Shown here piece by piece: positions 24,459 to 34,698 of a stretch of 53,176 nucleotides of DNA. The stretch is taken from positions 1 through 53,176 of the forward strand of contig CAKNRQ010000013.1 of assembly GCA_930990965.1 (NCBI GenBank), read 5' to 3'. The DNA comes from an uncultured Clostridia bacterium (lineage in GTDB: Bacteria; Bacillota; Clostridia; Oscillospirales; Oscillospiraceae). Every line of letters starts with the position of its first letter. The stretch's first letter is position 1. Below the pieces are notes generated by a model that worked only from the letters and a program-made list of their open reading frames with translations, was not told the origin of the DNA and did no database searches. Position numbers and translations under genes: made by a program.

Positions 24459-25112
24459 ATGAACGCGCTTAAAACGCGCAAAAACACCGTGACCGCGCTG
24501 TGCTTTCTCCTGCTCGCGGTCTGTGCTCTGCTTTGGTCGGCCACGGCCGGCACTGACGAGGGAGCCGGCGAGGAGCGGAACACTTTCGCGCAATTTTCGT
24601 CGGATAGCGTAGAAGTTTTGGGCACAGACGGCCAAGTGCTCTACAGCGTGCCCTTCGCGCACCCGCTTCGCGCCCTGACGCCAAGCGGCGAGGTGTGCGC
24701 AGCCTGGGCCCCGGGTGGCGAAGTCCTGTTCCTGGGCCAAGGTGGATATAAAACCCCCGAAGTTCCAGGGCGCGTTTTGGGTGTGTTTGGCTCGGAATGT
24801 GGAGCCGTCGTCCTGATATGCGAGACCGGCTCCGGCGACACGCTCGTGACCGTCTACGGCGCCGGAGGGCCCGTGTTCACACTTCAGCCCGAGGACTTCT
24901 TCCCCGTCGCTGCCGCCGTGTCTCCTGACGCGCTCACACTCGCGCTGCTCGCGGCAGACGGCTACGGCTATTCGCTGCGCACCTACTCGCTCAATGACGG
25001 CGAAGCGCTTACTAACCAATACCTGGACGGAGAGGCGTACTCCATCAAGTGGGAGGACGCTGCCCCGGAGGTCCTATACTTGCAAAGAGAGGCTACATCT
25101 GAAGGAGGATAG
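24459..25112 (+). CDS. Hypothetical membrane-anchored beta-propeller-like protein
   Basis: A 217-aa protein not confidently recognised. ATG 24459 has AAAGAGGTG upstream; the GTG at 24450 is part of that site. An N-terminal hydrophobic helix (VTALCFLLLAVCALLWSA) is followed by an extracytoplasmic domain with repeated short beta segments (VEVLGTDGQVLYSVPFA, AAWAPGGEVLFLGQGG, TLVTVYGAGGPVF), suggesting a small propeller. Clostridial genomes often have a DUF5711 propeller protein beside CvpA, and this may be a short version. It is three bases from the CvpA gene, so the two are likely co-translated. Confidence 0.75.
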   Translation: MNALKTRKNTVTALCFLLLAVCALLWSATAGTDEGAGEERNTFAQFSSDSVEVLGTDGQVLYSVPFAHPLRALTPSGEVCAAWAPGGEVLFLGQGGYKTPEVPGRVLGVFGSECGAVVLICETGSGDTLVTVYGAGGPVFTLQPEDFFPVAAAVSPDALTLALLAADGYGYSLRTYSLNDGEALTNQYLDGEAYSIKWEDAAPEVLYLQREATSEGG

Positions 25113-25115
25113 GCT

Positions 25116-25832
25116 GTGCATATAGTCATAGATCTGGTATTGCTGGCCATAGTTATAATATGTGTGTGGTCCGGCTATAAAAAGGGCTTCATCATCGGCA
25201 TAGCCAACCTGCTTGGCATAATTGTCGCCCTGTACGGAGCCGTGCTCGTCTCCAGTGCGTTTTCCTACGACGTAGTGCCTGTGCTGCGCCCCTTTGTCAG
25301 CGGATATATAGAGGGACAGATGGACGACACCGTCCTGGAAGAAATGGACCTGTCCAACACCGACCTGAGCTATGAGGACATACTCGCAGGTGACAGCGCG
25401 CTCAGGCACGAGTTCTGCGTCACCTGCTACACCACCGTCGGCATCTACGACGACGCCGCCGACCAGATGGCCACCGAGGCCGAGCAGTACGCAGACGGCA
25501 ACTCCGTGCAGATAAGCGACGCCATCATCGAGATATTCTGCCAGCGCATCGCCTACGTCGCGGGCGTAGTGCTCTTCTTCCTCATATTCTTAATAGCTCT
25601 AATGGCCATAGCCAACATCCCCAACCTCACATACCGCATACCCAACATGGACCTGCTAAACGACATCGGCGGCGCGGCCATGGGCCTCATAAACGGCGCC
25701 TGCTACTGCATGCTGATAGCTTGGGTTCTGCGCTTCCTCGGTCTCATTATCGGCGCCGACACCTTCGGCAGCACCCTGCTCGCCCGCTTCTTCCACACCA
25801 TAGACCTGCTCACGGTAGGCGTTGGAATTTGA
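25116..25832 (+). CDS. CvpA-family membrane protein
   Basis: A 238-aa protein with four hydrophobic helices (LVLLAIVIICVWSGYKKGF; IANLLGIIVALYGAVLVSSA; AGVVLFFLIFLIALMAIANI; GLINGACYCMLIAWVLRFLG) and a soluble acidic stretch between the second and third. The opening segment WSGYKKGFIIGIANLLG is typical of CvpA proteins, linked to envelope homeostasis. The start GTG 25116 follows GAAGGAGGAT. No terminator separates it from the preceding gene. Confidence 0.85.
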   Translation: MHIVIDLVLLAIVIICVWSGYKKGFIIGIANLLGIIVALYGAVLVSSAFSYDVVPVLRPFVSGYIEGQMDDTVLEEMDLSNTDLSYEDILAGDSALRHEFCVTCYTTVGIYDDAADQMATEAEQYADGNSVQISDAIIEIFCQRIAYVAGVVLFFLIFLIALMAIANIPNLTYRIPNMDLLNDIGGAAMGLINGACYCMLIAWVLRFLGLIIGADTFGSTLLARFFHTIDLLTVGVGI

Positions 25833-25874
25833 GCCGTCGATTATGAACAAACTGTCAATTCCACCTCAATGGTG

Positions 25875-25903
25875 TTGACAAACAATACCCTTAGTGATAA
25901 ATT
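25875..25903 (+). promoter_or_regulatory. Promoter of the ClpE-like gene
   Basis: TTGACA and TAAATT with 17-base spacing. The -10 overlaps the first base pairs of the CIRCE operator. Confidence 0.8.
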
Positions 25904-25928
25904 AGCACTCGAATAGAAAGAGTGCTAA
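25902..25928. promoter_or_regulatory. CIRCE operator (HrcA binding site)
   Basis: TTAGCACTC-N9-GAGTGCTAA matches the HrcA consensus perfectly. It overlaps the promoter of the Clp unfoldase gene, so the gene should be induced by heat or protein damage. Confidence 0.96.
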
Positions 25929-25985
25929 TTTTCTTTTCATCCAGACAGTTGATGGCATTTTTTGAGATATACAGGAGATTTTACT

Positions 25986-28313
25986 ATGCAACCTACTCTT
26001 TGCTCACGCTGCGGTAAAAACGTAGCCGTAATATTCATAACCCGCATGGACGGCGGTCAGACCAGGAATGAAGGTCTGTGCCTCAAGTGTGCGCGCGAGC
26101 TGCATATAAAGCCGGTAGACGACCTCATCAACAAGATGGGCCTCACCGACGACGAGCTCGACAATCTCACTGGAGAGATGATGGAGGCGCTCGGCAACGC
26201 GGAGGGTCTGATGGACATCGAGAATACCGACTCTGACGCCGACGATGACGGCAAGACCGCCACCTTCCCCTTCCTGAACCGTCTCATGGGCCAGATGGGC
26301 AATACGCCCCAGCGTCAGGATAACAGCAACCTGCCCGCACAGAGCGGCCCGGGCCAGGAGCGTCAATCAGGGCCGCAGGCTCAGACCGCCCCACCGCAGA
26401 GGGGCAAGCGCAAGTTCCTGGACAACTACTGCATCGACCTCACCCAGAGGGCCCGCGAAGGCAAGCTGGACGCCATGATAGGCCGTGAGGAGGAACTTGA
26501 GCGCGTCATACAGATACTCAACCGCCGCCAGAAGAACAACCCCTGCCTGATAGGCGAGCCCGGCGTCGGCAAGACGGCCATCGCCGAGGGTTTGGCCCAG
26601 CGCATAGCCACCGGCAATGTACCCTATAAGCTGCGCGACAAGGAAGTGTACCTGCTCGACCTCACCGCGCTCGTGGCCGGCACCCAGTTTAGAGGCCAGT
26701 TTGAGAGCCGCATGAAGGGGCTCATCGAGGAGATACGCAAAACCGGCAACATCATCCTCGTCATAGACGAGGTGCACAACATCGTGGGCGCGGGCGACGC
26801 CGAGGGCAGCATGAACGCCGCCAATATACTCAAGCCAGCCCTCTCCCGAGGCGAAATCCAGGTAATCGGCGCCACTACTTTCACCGAGTACCGCAAGCAC
26901 ATCGAGAAGGACGCCGCGCTTGAACGCCGCTTCCAGCCCGTGACAGTGGCCGAACCGAGCATCGACGATTCCGTCAAAATACTTGAAGGCATCGCCCACT
27001 ACTACGAGGACTGCCACCAGGTCAAAATCCCGCCCGAGATGTGCCGCGAAGCTGTGCTTCTCAGTGAGAGGTACATCACCGACCGCTATCTGCCCGACAA
27101 AGCCATCGACCTCATTGACGAAGCCTGCTCGGACGTGAACCTGAAAGATCAGAGCCTCGCGCGCATAGACGTCGCGCAGAAAGAGATAGACGACCTCAAC
27201 CGCGAGCGCGAAATCCTGCTCGCCGACACGCAGGAAGAGCACTATGAGCGCCTGGCCGTGATACGCACAACCATTATGCAGCTCACGGACGAGATAAACC
27301 AGCTCAAGACTCAAAAGCCGGTGCTCACCCGCGAAAACCTCGCGCGCGTCATTGAGCTCTGGACCAAGATACCCGCCAGCTCCATCACAGAGGACGAGTA
27401 CGAGCGCCTCAGCAAGCTCGGCGACCGTCTGCGCGAACACATCGTGGGCCAGGACGAGGCCATCGACGCCGTTTGCGCGGCGATAAAGCGCAACCGCGTG
27501 GGCCTGCAGGCCAAGCGCAAGCCCGTGAGCTTCATCTTTGTAGGCGGCACCGGCGTCGGCAAGACCGAGCTCGTAAAGCGCCTGGCCGCCGATCTCTTCA
27601 ACTCCCCCGAGAGCCTTATCAGGCTCGACATGTCGGAGTTCATGGAGAAATTCTCCGTCTCGCGTATCATCGGCTCGCCCCCGGGATATGTCGGCTATGA
27701 CGAGGCCGGACAGCTCACCGAGAAGATACGCCGCCGTCCGTACAGCGTCGTGCTCTTTGACGAGATTGAAAAGGCCCACCCGGACGTCATGAATATCCTG
27801 CTGCAAATCCTCGACGACGGTCGCATCACGGACGCCCAGGGCCGCACGATTAACTTCGAGAACACGGTCATCATCATGACCACCAACGCGGGCAGCAACA
27901 CCAAGAGCGGCTCCCTCGGCTTCGTGGGTTCTGCCACGGACAAGGACCGCGACCGCGCCATGAAGGCGCTGGGCGACTTCCTGAGGCCCGAGTTCATAAA
28001 CCGCGTGGACGAGATCATCTGCTTCAACAAGCTCACCGAGGAGAACTTCAAGAGCATCGCCGCGCTCATGCTGGGCGAGGTGCGCGACCTCATGAATGAG
28101 AAAGGCATGGAGTTCACCTGGGACGAGAGCGTGCTAGACTACCTGGTACAGAAGAGCTACAGTCTCACTTACGGCGCCAGGAACCTGCGCCGCACCATAC
28201 AGAAGGACATCGAGGACGCCGTTGCGTCCGTCATAGTCGACCAGCGCCACGGTGCTCTCAAGGGAGTGCATCTCACCGCTGCGGACGGAAAAATAAACGT
28301 GGAGGCCGTGTAA
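25986..28313 (+). CDS. clpE: ClpE-like AAA+ unfoldase with N-terminal zinc finger
   Basis: A 775-aa ATP-dependent Clp subunit. ATG 25986 follows AGGAGA. Residues 6-35 form a zinc finger (CSRCG, CLKC) instead of the usual double Clp N-domain, and a Gln/Pro linker follows. The first AAA+ module has Walker A GEPGVGKT (190-197) and Walker [11 protein letters not shown] short coiled middle region ([20 protein letters not shown]) precedes the second module with GGTGVGKT (about 520) and [14 protein letters not shown]. An LGF tripeptide (SGSLGFVGS) is positioned like the ClpP-binding loop. This layout fits ClpE. Control by CIRCE rather than CtsR is noteworthy. Confidence 0.92.
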   Translation: MQPTLCSRCGKNVAVIFITRMDGGQTRNEGLCLKCARELHIKPVDDLINKMGLTDDELDNLTGEMMEALGNAEGLMDIENTDSDADDDGKTATFPFLNRLMGQMGNTPQRQDNSNLPAQSGPGQERQSGPQAQTAPPQRGKRKFLDNYCIDLTQRAREGKLDAMIGREEELERVIQILNRRQKNNPCLIGEPGVGKTAIAEGLAQRIATGNVPYKLRDKEVYLLDLTALVAGTQFRGQFESRMKGLIEEIRKTGNIILVIDEVHNIVGAGDAEGSMNAANILKPALSRGEIQVIGATTFTEYRKHIEKDAALERRFQPVTVAEPSIDDSVKILEGIAHYYEDCHQVKIPPEMCREAVLLSERYITDRYLPDKAIDLIDEACSDVNLKDQSLARIDVAQKEIDDLNREREILLADTQEEHYERLAVIRTTIMQLTDEINQLKTQKPVLTRENLARVIELWTKIPASSITEDEYERLSKLGDRLREHIVGQDEAIDAVCAAIKRNRVGLQAKRKPVSFIFVGGTGVGKTELVKRLAADLFNSPESLIRLDMSEFMEKFSVSRIIGSPPGYVGYDEAGQLTEKIRRRPYSVVLFDEIEKAHPDVMNILLQILDDGRITDAQGRTINFENTVIIMTTNAGSNTKSGSLGFVGSATDKDRDRAMKALGDFLRPEFINRVDEIICFNKLTEENFKSIAALMLGEVRDLMNEKGMEFTWDESVLDYLVQKSYSLTYGARNLRRTIQKDIEDAVASVIVDQRHGALKGVHLTAADGKINVEAV

Positions 28314-28315
28314 AC

Positions 28316-29344
28316 ATGATAAGGTTCGAGAGCGATTACCTGGAGGGCGCTCTGCCCGAAGTAATGCAGGCATTAAACGACACGAATTTCGCCCAGACCC
28401 CTGGCTACGGAGAGGACGAATACTGCGACGAGGCCCGCGCACTCATACGTGAAAAGTGCGCCGCGCCCGACGCCGAAGTCCACTTCCTGGTCGGTGGAAC
28501 TCAGGCGAACATGATTGTCATTACCGCCGCACTGCGGCCTCACCAGGCGGCCATAGCCGCCGTGACCGGCCACATCGCCGTGCACGAGTCCGGCAGCATA
28601 GAGGCCGCCGGGCACAAGGTAGTGACCCTGCCCAGCGAGGACGGCAAGCTCACCGCCGCACAGATTCGCAGCTGCGTTGACACCCACTGGGCCGATGCCA
28701 CACACGAACACATGCCGCAGCCGGCTCTGGTGTACGTCTCCCAGCCTACGGAGAACGGCACCGTGTACTCTCTCGCGGAGCTCGAGGCGATAAGCGCTGT
28801 TTGCCGTGAAAAGGGTCTCATCCTCTTCGTAGACGGCGCGCGTCTGGGCACGGCACTGGTGAGCAGCGACGTGACCCTCGCCGACCTCGCCCGCCTCACC
28901 GACGTGTTCTACATCGGCGGCACCAAACTCGGCGCCCTCTTCGGCGAAGCGTTGGTCTTTACAAACAAGGCCATAGCGCGTGACTTCCGCTACATCATGA
29001 AGCAGCGCGGCGGCATGCTCGCCAAGGGCCGCCTGCTGGGCGTGCAGTTCGGCGCTCTGATGAAAGACGGCCTCTACGAGCGCACGGCAAAGCGCGAAGT
29101 TACCCTTGCCATGCGCCTGCGCCGTGCCTTTGAGGCCAAGGGCTGGCCGCTCTACTACGATTCGCCCACGAACCAGCAGTTCCCCATCGTACCTGACAGC
29201 GACCTTGCAAAGCTCGCTGAAAAATACACCTTCAGCCACTGGGCGCGCGTGGATGACACGCACTGCGCCGTGCGCTTCTGCACCAGTTGGGCAACGAAAG
29301 AGTCCGACGTGGACAAGCTCATCGCCGACATTGAAGCGCTCTGA
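28316..29344 (+). CDS. Threonine aldolase-like PLP enzyme
   Basis: A 342-aa fold-type I PLP enzyme of the beta-eliminating-lyase/threonine aldolase family, which cleaves beta-hydroxy amino acids to glycine and an aldehyde. The start FESDYLEGALPEVMQAL, the cofactor-binding FVDGARLGTAL and the PLP lysine in YIGGTKLGALFGEAL are evident. It begins two bases after the Clp stop, with GGAGG inside the clp end, so it is probably co-transcribed. Substrate preference cannot be read from sequence. A terminator follows. Confidence 0.9.
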   Translation: MIRFESDYLEGALPEVMQALNDTNFAQTPGYGEDEYCDEARALIREKCAAPDAEVHFLVGGTQANMIVITAALRPHQAAIAAVTGHIAVHESGSIEAAGHKVVTLPSEDGKLTAAQIRSCVDTHWADATHEHMPQPALVYVSQPTENGTVYSLAELEAISAVCREKGLILFVDGARLGTALVSSDVTLADLARLTDVFYIGGTKLGALFGEALVFTNKAIARDFRYIMKQRGGMLAKGRLLGVQFGALMKDGLYERTAKREVTLAMRLRRAFEAKGWPLYYDSPTNQQFPIVPDSDLAKLAEKYTFSHWARVDDTHCAVRFCTSWATKESDVDKLIADIEAL

Positions 29345-29357
29345 TTACGCAACATAT

Positions 29358-29394
29358 AAGGCCCGTCTCTGCGACGCAGAGGACGGGCCTTTTG
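29358..29394 (+). terminator. Terminator after the aldolase-like gene
   Basis: A stem AAGGCCCGTC/GACGGGCCTT with an inner TCTGC/GCAGA stem, followed by TTTTG. Confidence 0.9.
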
Positions 29395-29413
29395 CATATA
29401 ATTTCGGTTTTGA

Positions 29414-29441
29414 TGTAGCGTTTGCGCGGAAAATACGAGTA
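29414..29441 (+). promoter_or_regulatory. Promoter-like motif of the first ECF sigma module
   Basis: TGTAG-N18-GAGTA ends 30 bases before the sigma-factor ATG. The second module (41346-41373) has TGTAG-N18-TAGTA, also 30 bases from its ATG, with GCG/GAAA similarity inside the spacer. It is probably an autoregulated ECF promoter. Confidence 0.5.
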
Positions 29442-29470
29442 GACAGACAAAGCAGCAAAGGAGGTGCACT

Positions 29471-30028
29471 ATGGACGACGGCGCCATACTCGAACTGTTC
29501 TTCGCCCGCTCGGAGTCCGGAATTACCGAGCTGGACGCTAAATACGGCGCAATCTTTCACTCGCTGGCGTACAATCTGCTCGGCGACCGCGAGGACGCGG
29601 CTGAGTGCGTAAACGACGCCTACTTCGGCACATGGAGGGCTATACCGCCCGAGCGGCCCGAAAAGCTGTGTTCGTGGGTCTGCCGGGTGGTGCGCAACAC
29701 CTGTGTGGACCGGCTGCGCCGCCGTGGCGCCGGAAAGCGCGGCGGGAGCTACGAGCTGGCCCTGGACGAGTTGGACGGCTGCCTCGTTTCGCCCGAGAAC
29801 GTCAGCGACACCGTGGAGCTCAATGAGCTCACGCGGGAGATAGACAGCTTCCTGGGCTCATTGAGCGAGGAAAACCGCGTCATTTTCCTGCGCCGCTACT
29901 GGTTTGCAGACTCCATAGCGGACATAGCCGGGCGTATGGGCATGGGCGAAAAGGCCGTCAGCGTGCGCCTGACGCGCATACGCAAAAGGCTGCGTGAGTA
30001 TCTGAAGCAGAGGGAGGTATACGTATGA
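29471..30028 (+). CDS. ECF-type RNA polymerase sigma factor (module 1)
   Basis: A 185-aa sigma-70 family protein with region 2 (AKYGAIFHSLAYNLLGDRED, AAECVNDAYFGTWRAIPPER) and region 4 (SEENRVIFLRRYWFADSIAD, EKAVSVRLTRIRKRLREYL). The ribosome-binding site is AAAGGAGGTG. It overlaps the following DUF4179 gene by four bases (ATGA), which is expected to encode its membrane anti-sigma partner. A close paralogue with the same length and partner lies at 40759-41316. The signal and the regulon are unknown. Confidence 0.93.
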   Translation: MDDGAILELFFARSESGITELDAKYGAIFHSLAYNLLGDREDAAECVNDAYFGTWRAIPPERPEKLCSWVCRVVRNTCVDRLRRRGAGKRGGSYELALDELDGCLVSPENVSDTVELNELTREIDSFLGSLSEENRVIFLRRYWFADSIADIAGRMGMGEKAVSVRLTRIRKRLREYLKQREVYV

Positions 30029-31020
30029 GAGCGGCAGAGAGATTTTCCGAGGCCCTCGCCTCGGCCGACCCGAAGTACATTGAAGAGGCCGCAACCTACC
30101 GCGCCGCGCCGCGGCGCAACCGCCATATTCTACGCATCGCCCTGGCCGTCGCGGCGGCGGCGTTAATACTGGCCTTCGGCACAGTGGGCGTGGCCTCGAC
30201 GATATACGGCATGAACATGACGGACTTCCTGGGCATGCTCTGGCGGCGCGGCACCGGGGGCGATATGAGCCCAGGGCAGGCGGCAGCAGTCGAGAGCCTG
30301 ACCCAGGATGTGGGTATCAGCGAGACCGCAGGCGGCGTGACCGTCACCGTCACCTCGGCGCGCGCGAGCGGCTACGATTTGTGGCTGGTGCTTAGAGTAG
30401 AGGGCGTGGAGTTTGAAAGCGATGAGCGATACTTCTTCGCCGACTCGCAGATAGATCTCATGCCCGAACCGGTCATTGAAGGCCCGGGTATTGCGGGCAC
30501 CAACGTGACCTATCAGGGCGTGGACGGCGACGACGCCGGGCTCTTTCTGCTGGAATACACCACCTCGGCCGCGCCCGAGACCAATCAGGAGCTTGGCGTG
30601 GCGCTCATACTGGACAACCTTATGCGCGGCGAATACCCGGACGAACAGCTTGTGGCCTCCGGACCTTGGGAGTTTGACTTCGAGCTGAAGTTCACAAACG
30701 AGGACGTGTCCATAACCCTGCCCGACACAACCGTCCCGGCCTACAGCCCGGACAGCGGCGAGTACGGCGAGGTCACGCTCTATGACATTGAGTTGACCAG
30801 CACTCATATTACCTTCAGCTATAAGGATCAAGGCGGCTTGATACCCGCAACCTATATATACGCGGTGCTCGCCAGCGGCGAAGTGGTGTCCACAAGCAGC
30901 GGTTCAGGCTACGCTGATGACTCCCACGTCTGGCATTTCCGCTTCCCGTGGGAGTACCCGCTGGACATAAACGACGTGGCGGCCATACGCATCAGCTACC
31001 TTGAGATCCCCGTAAGCTGA
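30025..31020 (+). CDS. DUF4179-type membrane anti-sigma factor (module 1)
   Basis: A 331-aa protein. A short cytoplasmic N-terminus (about 1-36, including DPKYIEEAATYRAAPRRNR) should bind the sigma factor. One transmembrane helix follows (ILRIALAVAAAALILAFGTV), then VASTIYGMNMTDFLGMLW and an extracytoplasmic beta-rich domain, as in DUF4179 proteins. Coupled translation with the sigma gene supports the anti-sigma role. Its paralogue at 39779-40762 has the same layout and shares GTVGVAST.YG and GGVT.TVTSARAS. Confidence 0.88.
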   Translation: MRAAERFSEALASADPKYIEEAATYRAAPRRNRHILRIALAVAAAALILAFGTVGVASTIYGMNMTDFLGMLWRRGTGGDMSPGQAAAVESLTQDVGISETAGGVTVTVTSARASGYDLWLVLRVEGVEFESDERYFFADSQIDLMPEPVIEGPGIAGTNVTYQGVDGDDAGLFLLEYTTSAAPETNQELGVALILDNLMRGEYPDEQLVASGPWEFDFELKFTNEDVSITLPDTTVPAYSPDSGEYGEVTLYDIELTSTHITFSYKDQGGLIPATYIYAVLASGEVVSTSSGSGYADDSHVWHFRFPWEYPLDINDVAAIRISYLEIPVS

Positions 31021-31048
31021 GAGAAGCGCCCCATTCGGGGCGCTTCTC
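31021..31048. terminator. Shared hairpin between convergent DUF4179 and VanZ genes
   Basis: A perfect 12-base-pair stem GAGAAGCGCCCC-attc-GGGGCGCTTCTC sits between two convergent stop codons. There is no long T-run on either side, so termination may be modest. Confidence 0.7.
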
Positions 31049-32403
31049 TATGCAGGCGGCATGTCTAGGTACAGGCTGTCACCGCTCTGCGTATCCAGCC
31101 TCAGCATAGGGCGGTACACACCCTTGCTGTCTAGGGCATACTCAATCTCTGCCGAGACTACGGTGAGCGGGGCTGAGGGCTCTTCTATCCACCCGGCGTA
31201 GTCCCCGCGCTCAAGCGCGGCGACGCACTCTGCCGCCGTCAGGTGCGCGGACCTGCCCGCCTCGGTCAGCTCGTAGACGCCCCACTCCAGCTCTTCCAGC
31301 CCGTCCTCGCGCACGCGCATTGTCACCGTGCCGCCGAGCGAGCCTGTAGGGTCAAGCGTGAAGCGGTACATACCTTCACCGAGCTCCTCGAGCGCGGCGC
31401 CCTCCGGGATCTCCACGCCCCAGCCCGCGGCCAGAGTGCGCAGCTCGTCTTCGCCCAGGCCTGGGGCCGGGCCGCTACTCAGCGCGGCAGAGTCGCTCAG
31501 TTTTATCTCCGGCCCGGTGTAGCGGTACACCACCAGCTTGGACTCCTCATCGCGTATATAGGCAGAGTCGTCGTACAAGTCCTCCATGTCCTTGCTTGTG
31601 CCGGCCAGGGCGAAGAACTCAGTGGCCCTCTCTCGGGCTTCGGCGAGCGTGCCGCCGGGTGTAGTGTAGTAGGAGTACGTCTCCGGCGCGGAAGTCAGGA
31701 ATTCTTCGGCCTCCGCGGAAAACTCTATCCCGCCCGTCAGCGGCGCCCTGCCGCCTGTTTCGTAGTCGCTCACGCCGTATGGCGACGCGGCTGATATGCC
31801 CCACGCTACGAAGGGCGGCGCGATGCAGGCCAGCGCCACGATGGCGCAGGCCACGGACGTCAGCGCCCTCCTGGCGCGTATATTGACACACAGCCTGGCA
31901 AGCGCATAGCCGCAGATGACGCCCAGCGTGTTGTTGAAGAGGTCGTCCACGTCGGCTATGCCGCTGCGCATGACGAACTGCACAAGCTCTACGCACATCG
32001 TGGCGAGCACGCCGAGGGGTATGACCAGCCAGCGCTTTTTGCTCTCCCCAAAGGGCAGGGCGAAGAGGAATCCGAAGGGCAGGAATATGAGAATGTTCAT
32101 CAGGATATTGATGAACGCATTGGCCGTGAAGCTGCGCGCAAGCGTGCGGTATTCGTGGAAGAGGTCCAGGCTGTACCAGCCGTACCCGTCCAGAGAGAAG
32201 CCCTCCCCGCGCACAACGAGCAACATTACAAGCGCAAAGACATAGACGCTGCTCACAAACAGCCAGAGCTTCCAGCGCGCCGGGAGCATTCGGCCCCGCC
32301 TTTTGAGCACGGCGGTCGCCACGAAATACGTCGCCGCTCCAAGCACCAGAGCCACCACGAGCAGCGGCAGTGCGGAGCGCATATAGCTCAAAAAAGTCTG
32401 CAT
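31048..32403 (-). CDS. VanZ-family membrane protein with C-terminal extracytoplasmic domain
   Basis: A 451-aa protein. The N-terminal half carries the VanZ domain: helices around LWLFVSSVYVFALVMLLVV, NILMNILIFLPFGFLFALPF and LGVLATMCVELVQFVMRSGI, with the family motif IADVDDLFNNTLGVICGYAL. The C-terminal half (about 210-451) is a soluble, beta-rich acidic region that I cannot assign. ATG 32403 has GGGAGGTG upstream, but that site can pair with CACCTCCC in the leader. VanZ proteins are linked to glycopeptide tolerance in some species; function here is unknown. Confidence 0.85.
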   Translation of the reverse strand: MQTFLSYMRSALPLLVVALVLGAATYFVATAVLKRRGRMLPARWKLWLFVSSVYVFALVMLLVVRGEGFSLDGYGWYSLDLFHEYRTLARSFTANAFINILMNILIFLPFGFLFALPFGESKKRWLVIPLGVLATMCVELVQFVMRSGIADVDDLFNNTLGVICGYALARLCVNIRARRALTSVACAIVALACIAPPFVAWGISAASPYGVSDYETGGRAPLTGGIEFSAEAEEFLTSAPETYSYYTTPGGTLAEARERATEFFALAGTSKDMEDLYDDSAYIRDEESKLVVYRYTGPEIKLSDSAALSSGPAPGLGEDELRTLAAGWGVEIPEGAALEELGEGMYRFTLDPTGSLGGTVTMRVREDGLEELEWGVYELTEAGRSAHLTAAECVAALERGDYAGWIEEPSAPLTVVSAEIEYALDSKGVYRPMLRLDTQSGDSLYLDMPPA

Positions 32404-32407
32404 AAAG

Positions 32408-32451
32408 CACCTCCCCGGCGTCGGTTCTATAAGCTAGACGTCAGGGAGGTG
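32408..32451 (-). promoter_or_regulatory. Leader hairpin sequestering the VanZ ribosome-binding site
   Basis: On the minus strand CACCTCCC (32444-32451) is fully complementary to the ribosome-binding site GGGAGGTG (32408-32415), with a 28-base loop. Pairing would block translation start of the VanZ gene. Confidence 0.5.
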
Positions 32452-32464
32452 TGTTTGTTCCTAT

Positions 32465-33340
32465 TTATACCGCCCTCCACAGCAGGCGGTTTTCAATGAA
32501 TTCGGCGCTCACTCTTCCGGCGTCCAGATGCCAGGCCAGGAAGCTCCGCAGCGTGCTACCGACGAGGGCGTACTGCTGGAAGTTGAGCTCGAGGCCGAAG
32601 TGGTCAAAGGCCAGCTTGAGCATGTCCTCAAAGCCGCGCGGCTCCACGCATAGCCTCAGCACCAGCTCTCCCAGGCGCTCTATACGTTCACGGTTGATGC
32701 GTGCCAGCGGGGCTATGTCCTCCGCTGCCGGCGCGTGGGCCGGTACGAAGTATTGGGCCGGTATGGATGCCAGGCCGTCCAGCGTATCCAGATACGCCTG
32801 CACGTCGTAGATGAAGGGGAAGCCGTATTTCTCAAGCGTTTCGGGGCTCGAGACGCAGTCGGCGATGAAGGCCGTGCCGTCGGGCAGGAGGTATCCCACC
32901 TGGTCAAAGAAGTGGCCGGGCAGCGGCAGGACGCGCACCTCGCCCGGGAACTGCGGGCTGGTCACGTCCTCACAGTCGCAGCTCTGCGCCATGAGGAACT
33001 TGTGCCGGAGCGGTTTCGGGGGGTAAGCTCCGTAGAGGAAACTCGGCTCGAGCAGAGGCGTGCGCGTGAACTGCGCCTCGACACCCGGAGCGAATACGCG
33101 GCACCCGGTCTGCTTTTGCAGGTACTGGCAGCCGCCTATGTGGTCGGCGTTCGAGTGCGTGACGAGTATGCCAAGTAATTTCCAGCCGTGCTCGTCGAGG
33201 ATTTTGCGCACGCGCCTGCCCGCGTCCTTGTCCCCGCCGGCGTCAATGAGGTACACCCCGTCCCCCGTGTCGTAAATGCCGATTTTCACGGGACAGTCTA
33301 TGTAGTATGACTGCTCAGTGATTTTTATAAGTTCGTACAA
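32465..33340 (-). CDS. Metallo-beta-lactamase-fold hydrolase with altered metal motif
   Basis: A 291-aa cytoplasmic protein. Start TTG 33340 follows GGGAGGGAGC. The MBL fold is seen in GIYDTGDGVYLIDAGGDKDA, LVTHSNADHIGG, LPLPGHFFDQVGYLL and FIADCVS. The canonical HxHxDH motif reads HSNADH, so the second His is Asn, a change in the first metal site. It may use one metal or a different chemistry. It lies upstream of the VanZ gene in the same direction. Confidence 0.85.
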   Translation of the reverse strand: MYELIKITEQSYYIDCPVKIGIYDTGDGVYLIDAGGDKDAGRRVRKILDEHGWKLLGILVTHSNADHIGGCQYLQKQTGCRVFAPGVEAQFTRTPLLEPSFLYGAYPPKPLRHKFLMAQSCDCEDVTSPQFPGEVRVLPLPGHFFDQVGYLLPDGTAFIADCVSSPETLEKYGFPFIYDVQAYLDTLDGLASIPAQYFVPAHAPAAEDIAPLARINRERIERLGELVLRLCVEPRGFEDMLKLAFDHFGLELNFQQYALVGSTLRSFLAWHLDAGRVSAEFIENRLLWRAV

Positions 33341-33370
33341 AGCCGCTCCCTCCCAGCTCTTTTTTCATCA

Positions 33371-33410
33371 GCATTTATAAATGCGATGCAGGGGGGACAA
33401 AGTCCCCCCC
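33371..33410 (-). terminator. Hairpins downstream of lysC
   Basis: GGGGGGAC-aaa-GTCCCCCC (33391-33409) and the palindrome GCATTTATAAATGC (33371-33384) follow the lysC stop on the minus strand. The G-rich stem probably ends or slows transcription of the aspartate-pathway operon, although no strong T-run follows. Confidence 0.55.
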
Positions 33411-33420
33411 TAAACGATTT

Positions 33421-34626
<1,206 letters not shown>

Positions 34627-34698
34627 GGGGTATGTCCCTCCAATAAACTGTTGAGCGGCATTGAGCCGTTACATTATATGCCCGGAGCGGCCGTGCGC

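Noticed and set aside
26367..27806. 479-codon open frame antisense to the Clp gene
   Set aside because: It is a shadow frame; the Clp frame carries all AAA+ motifs.
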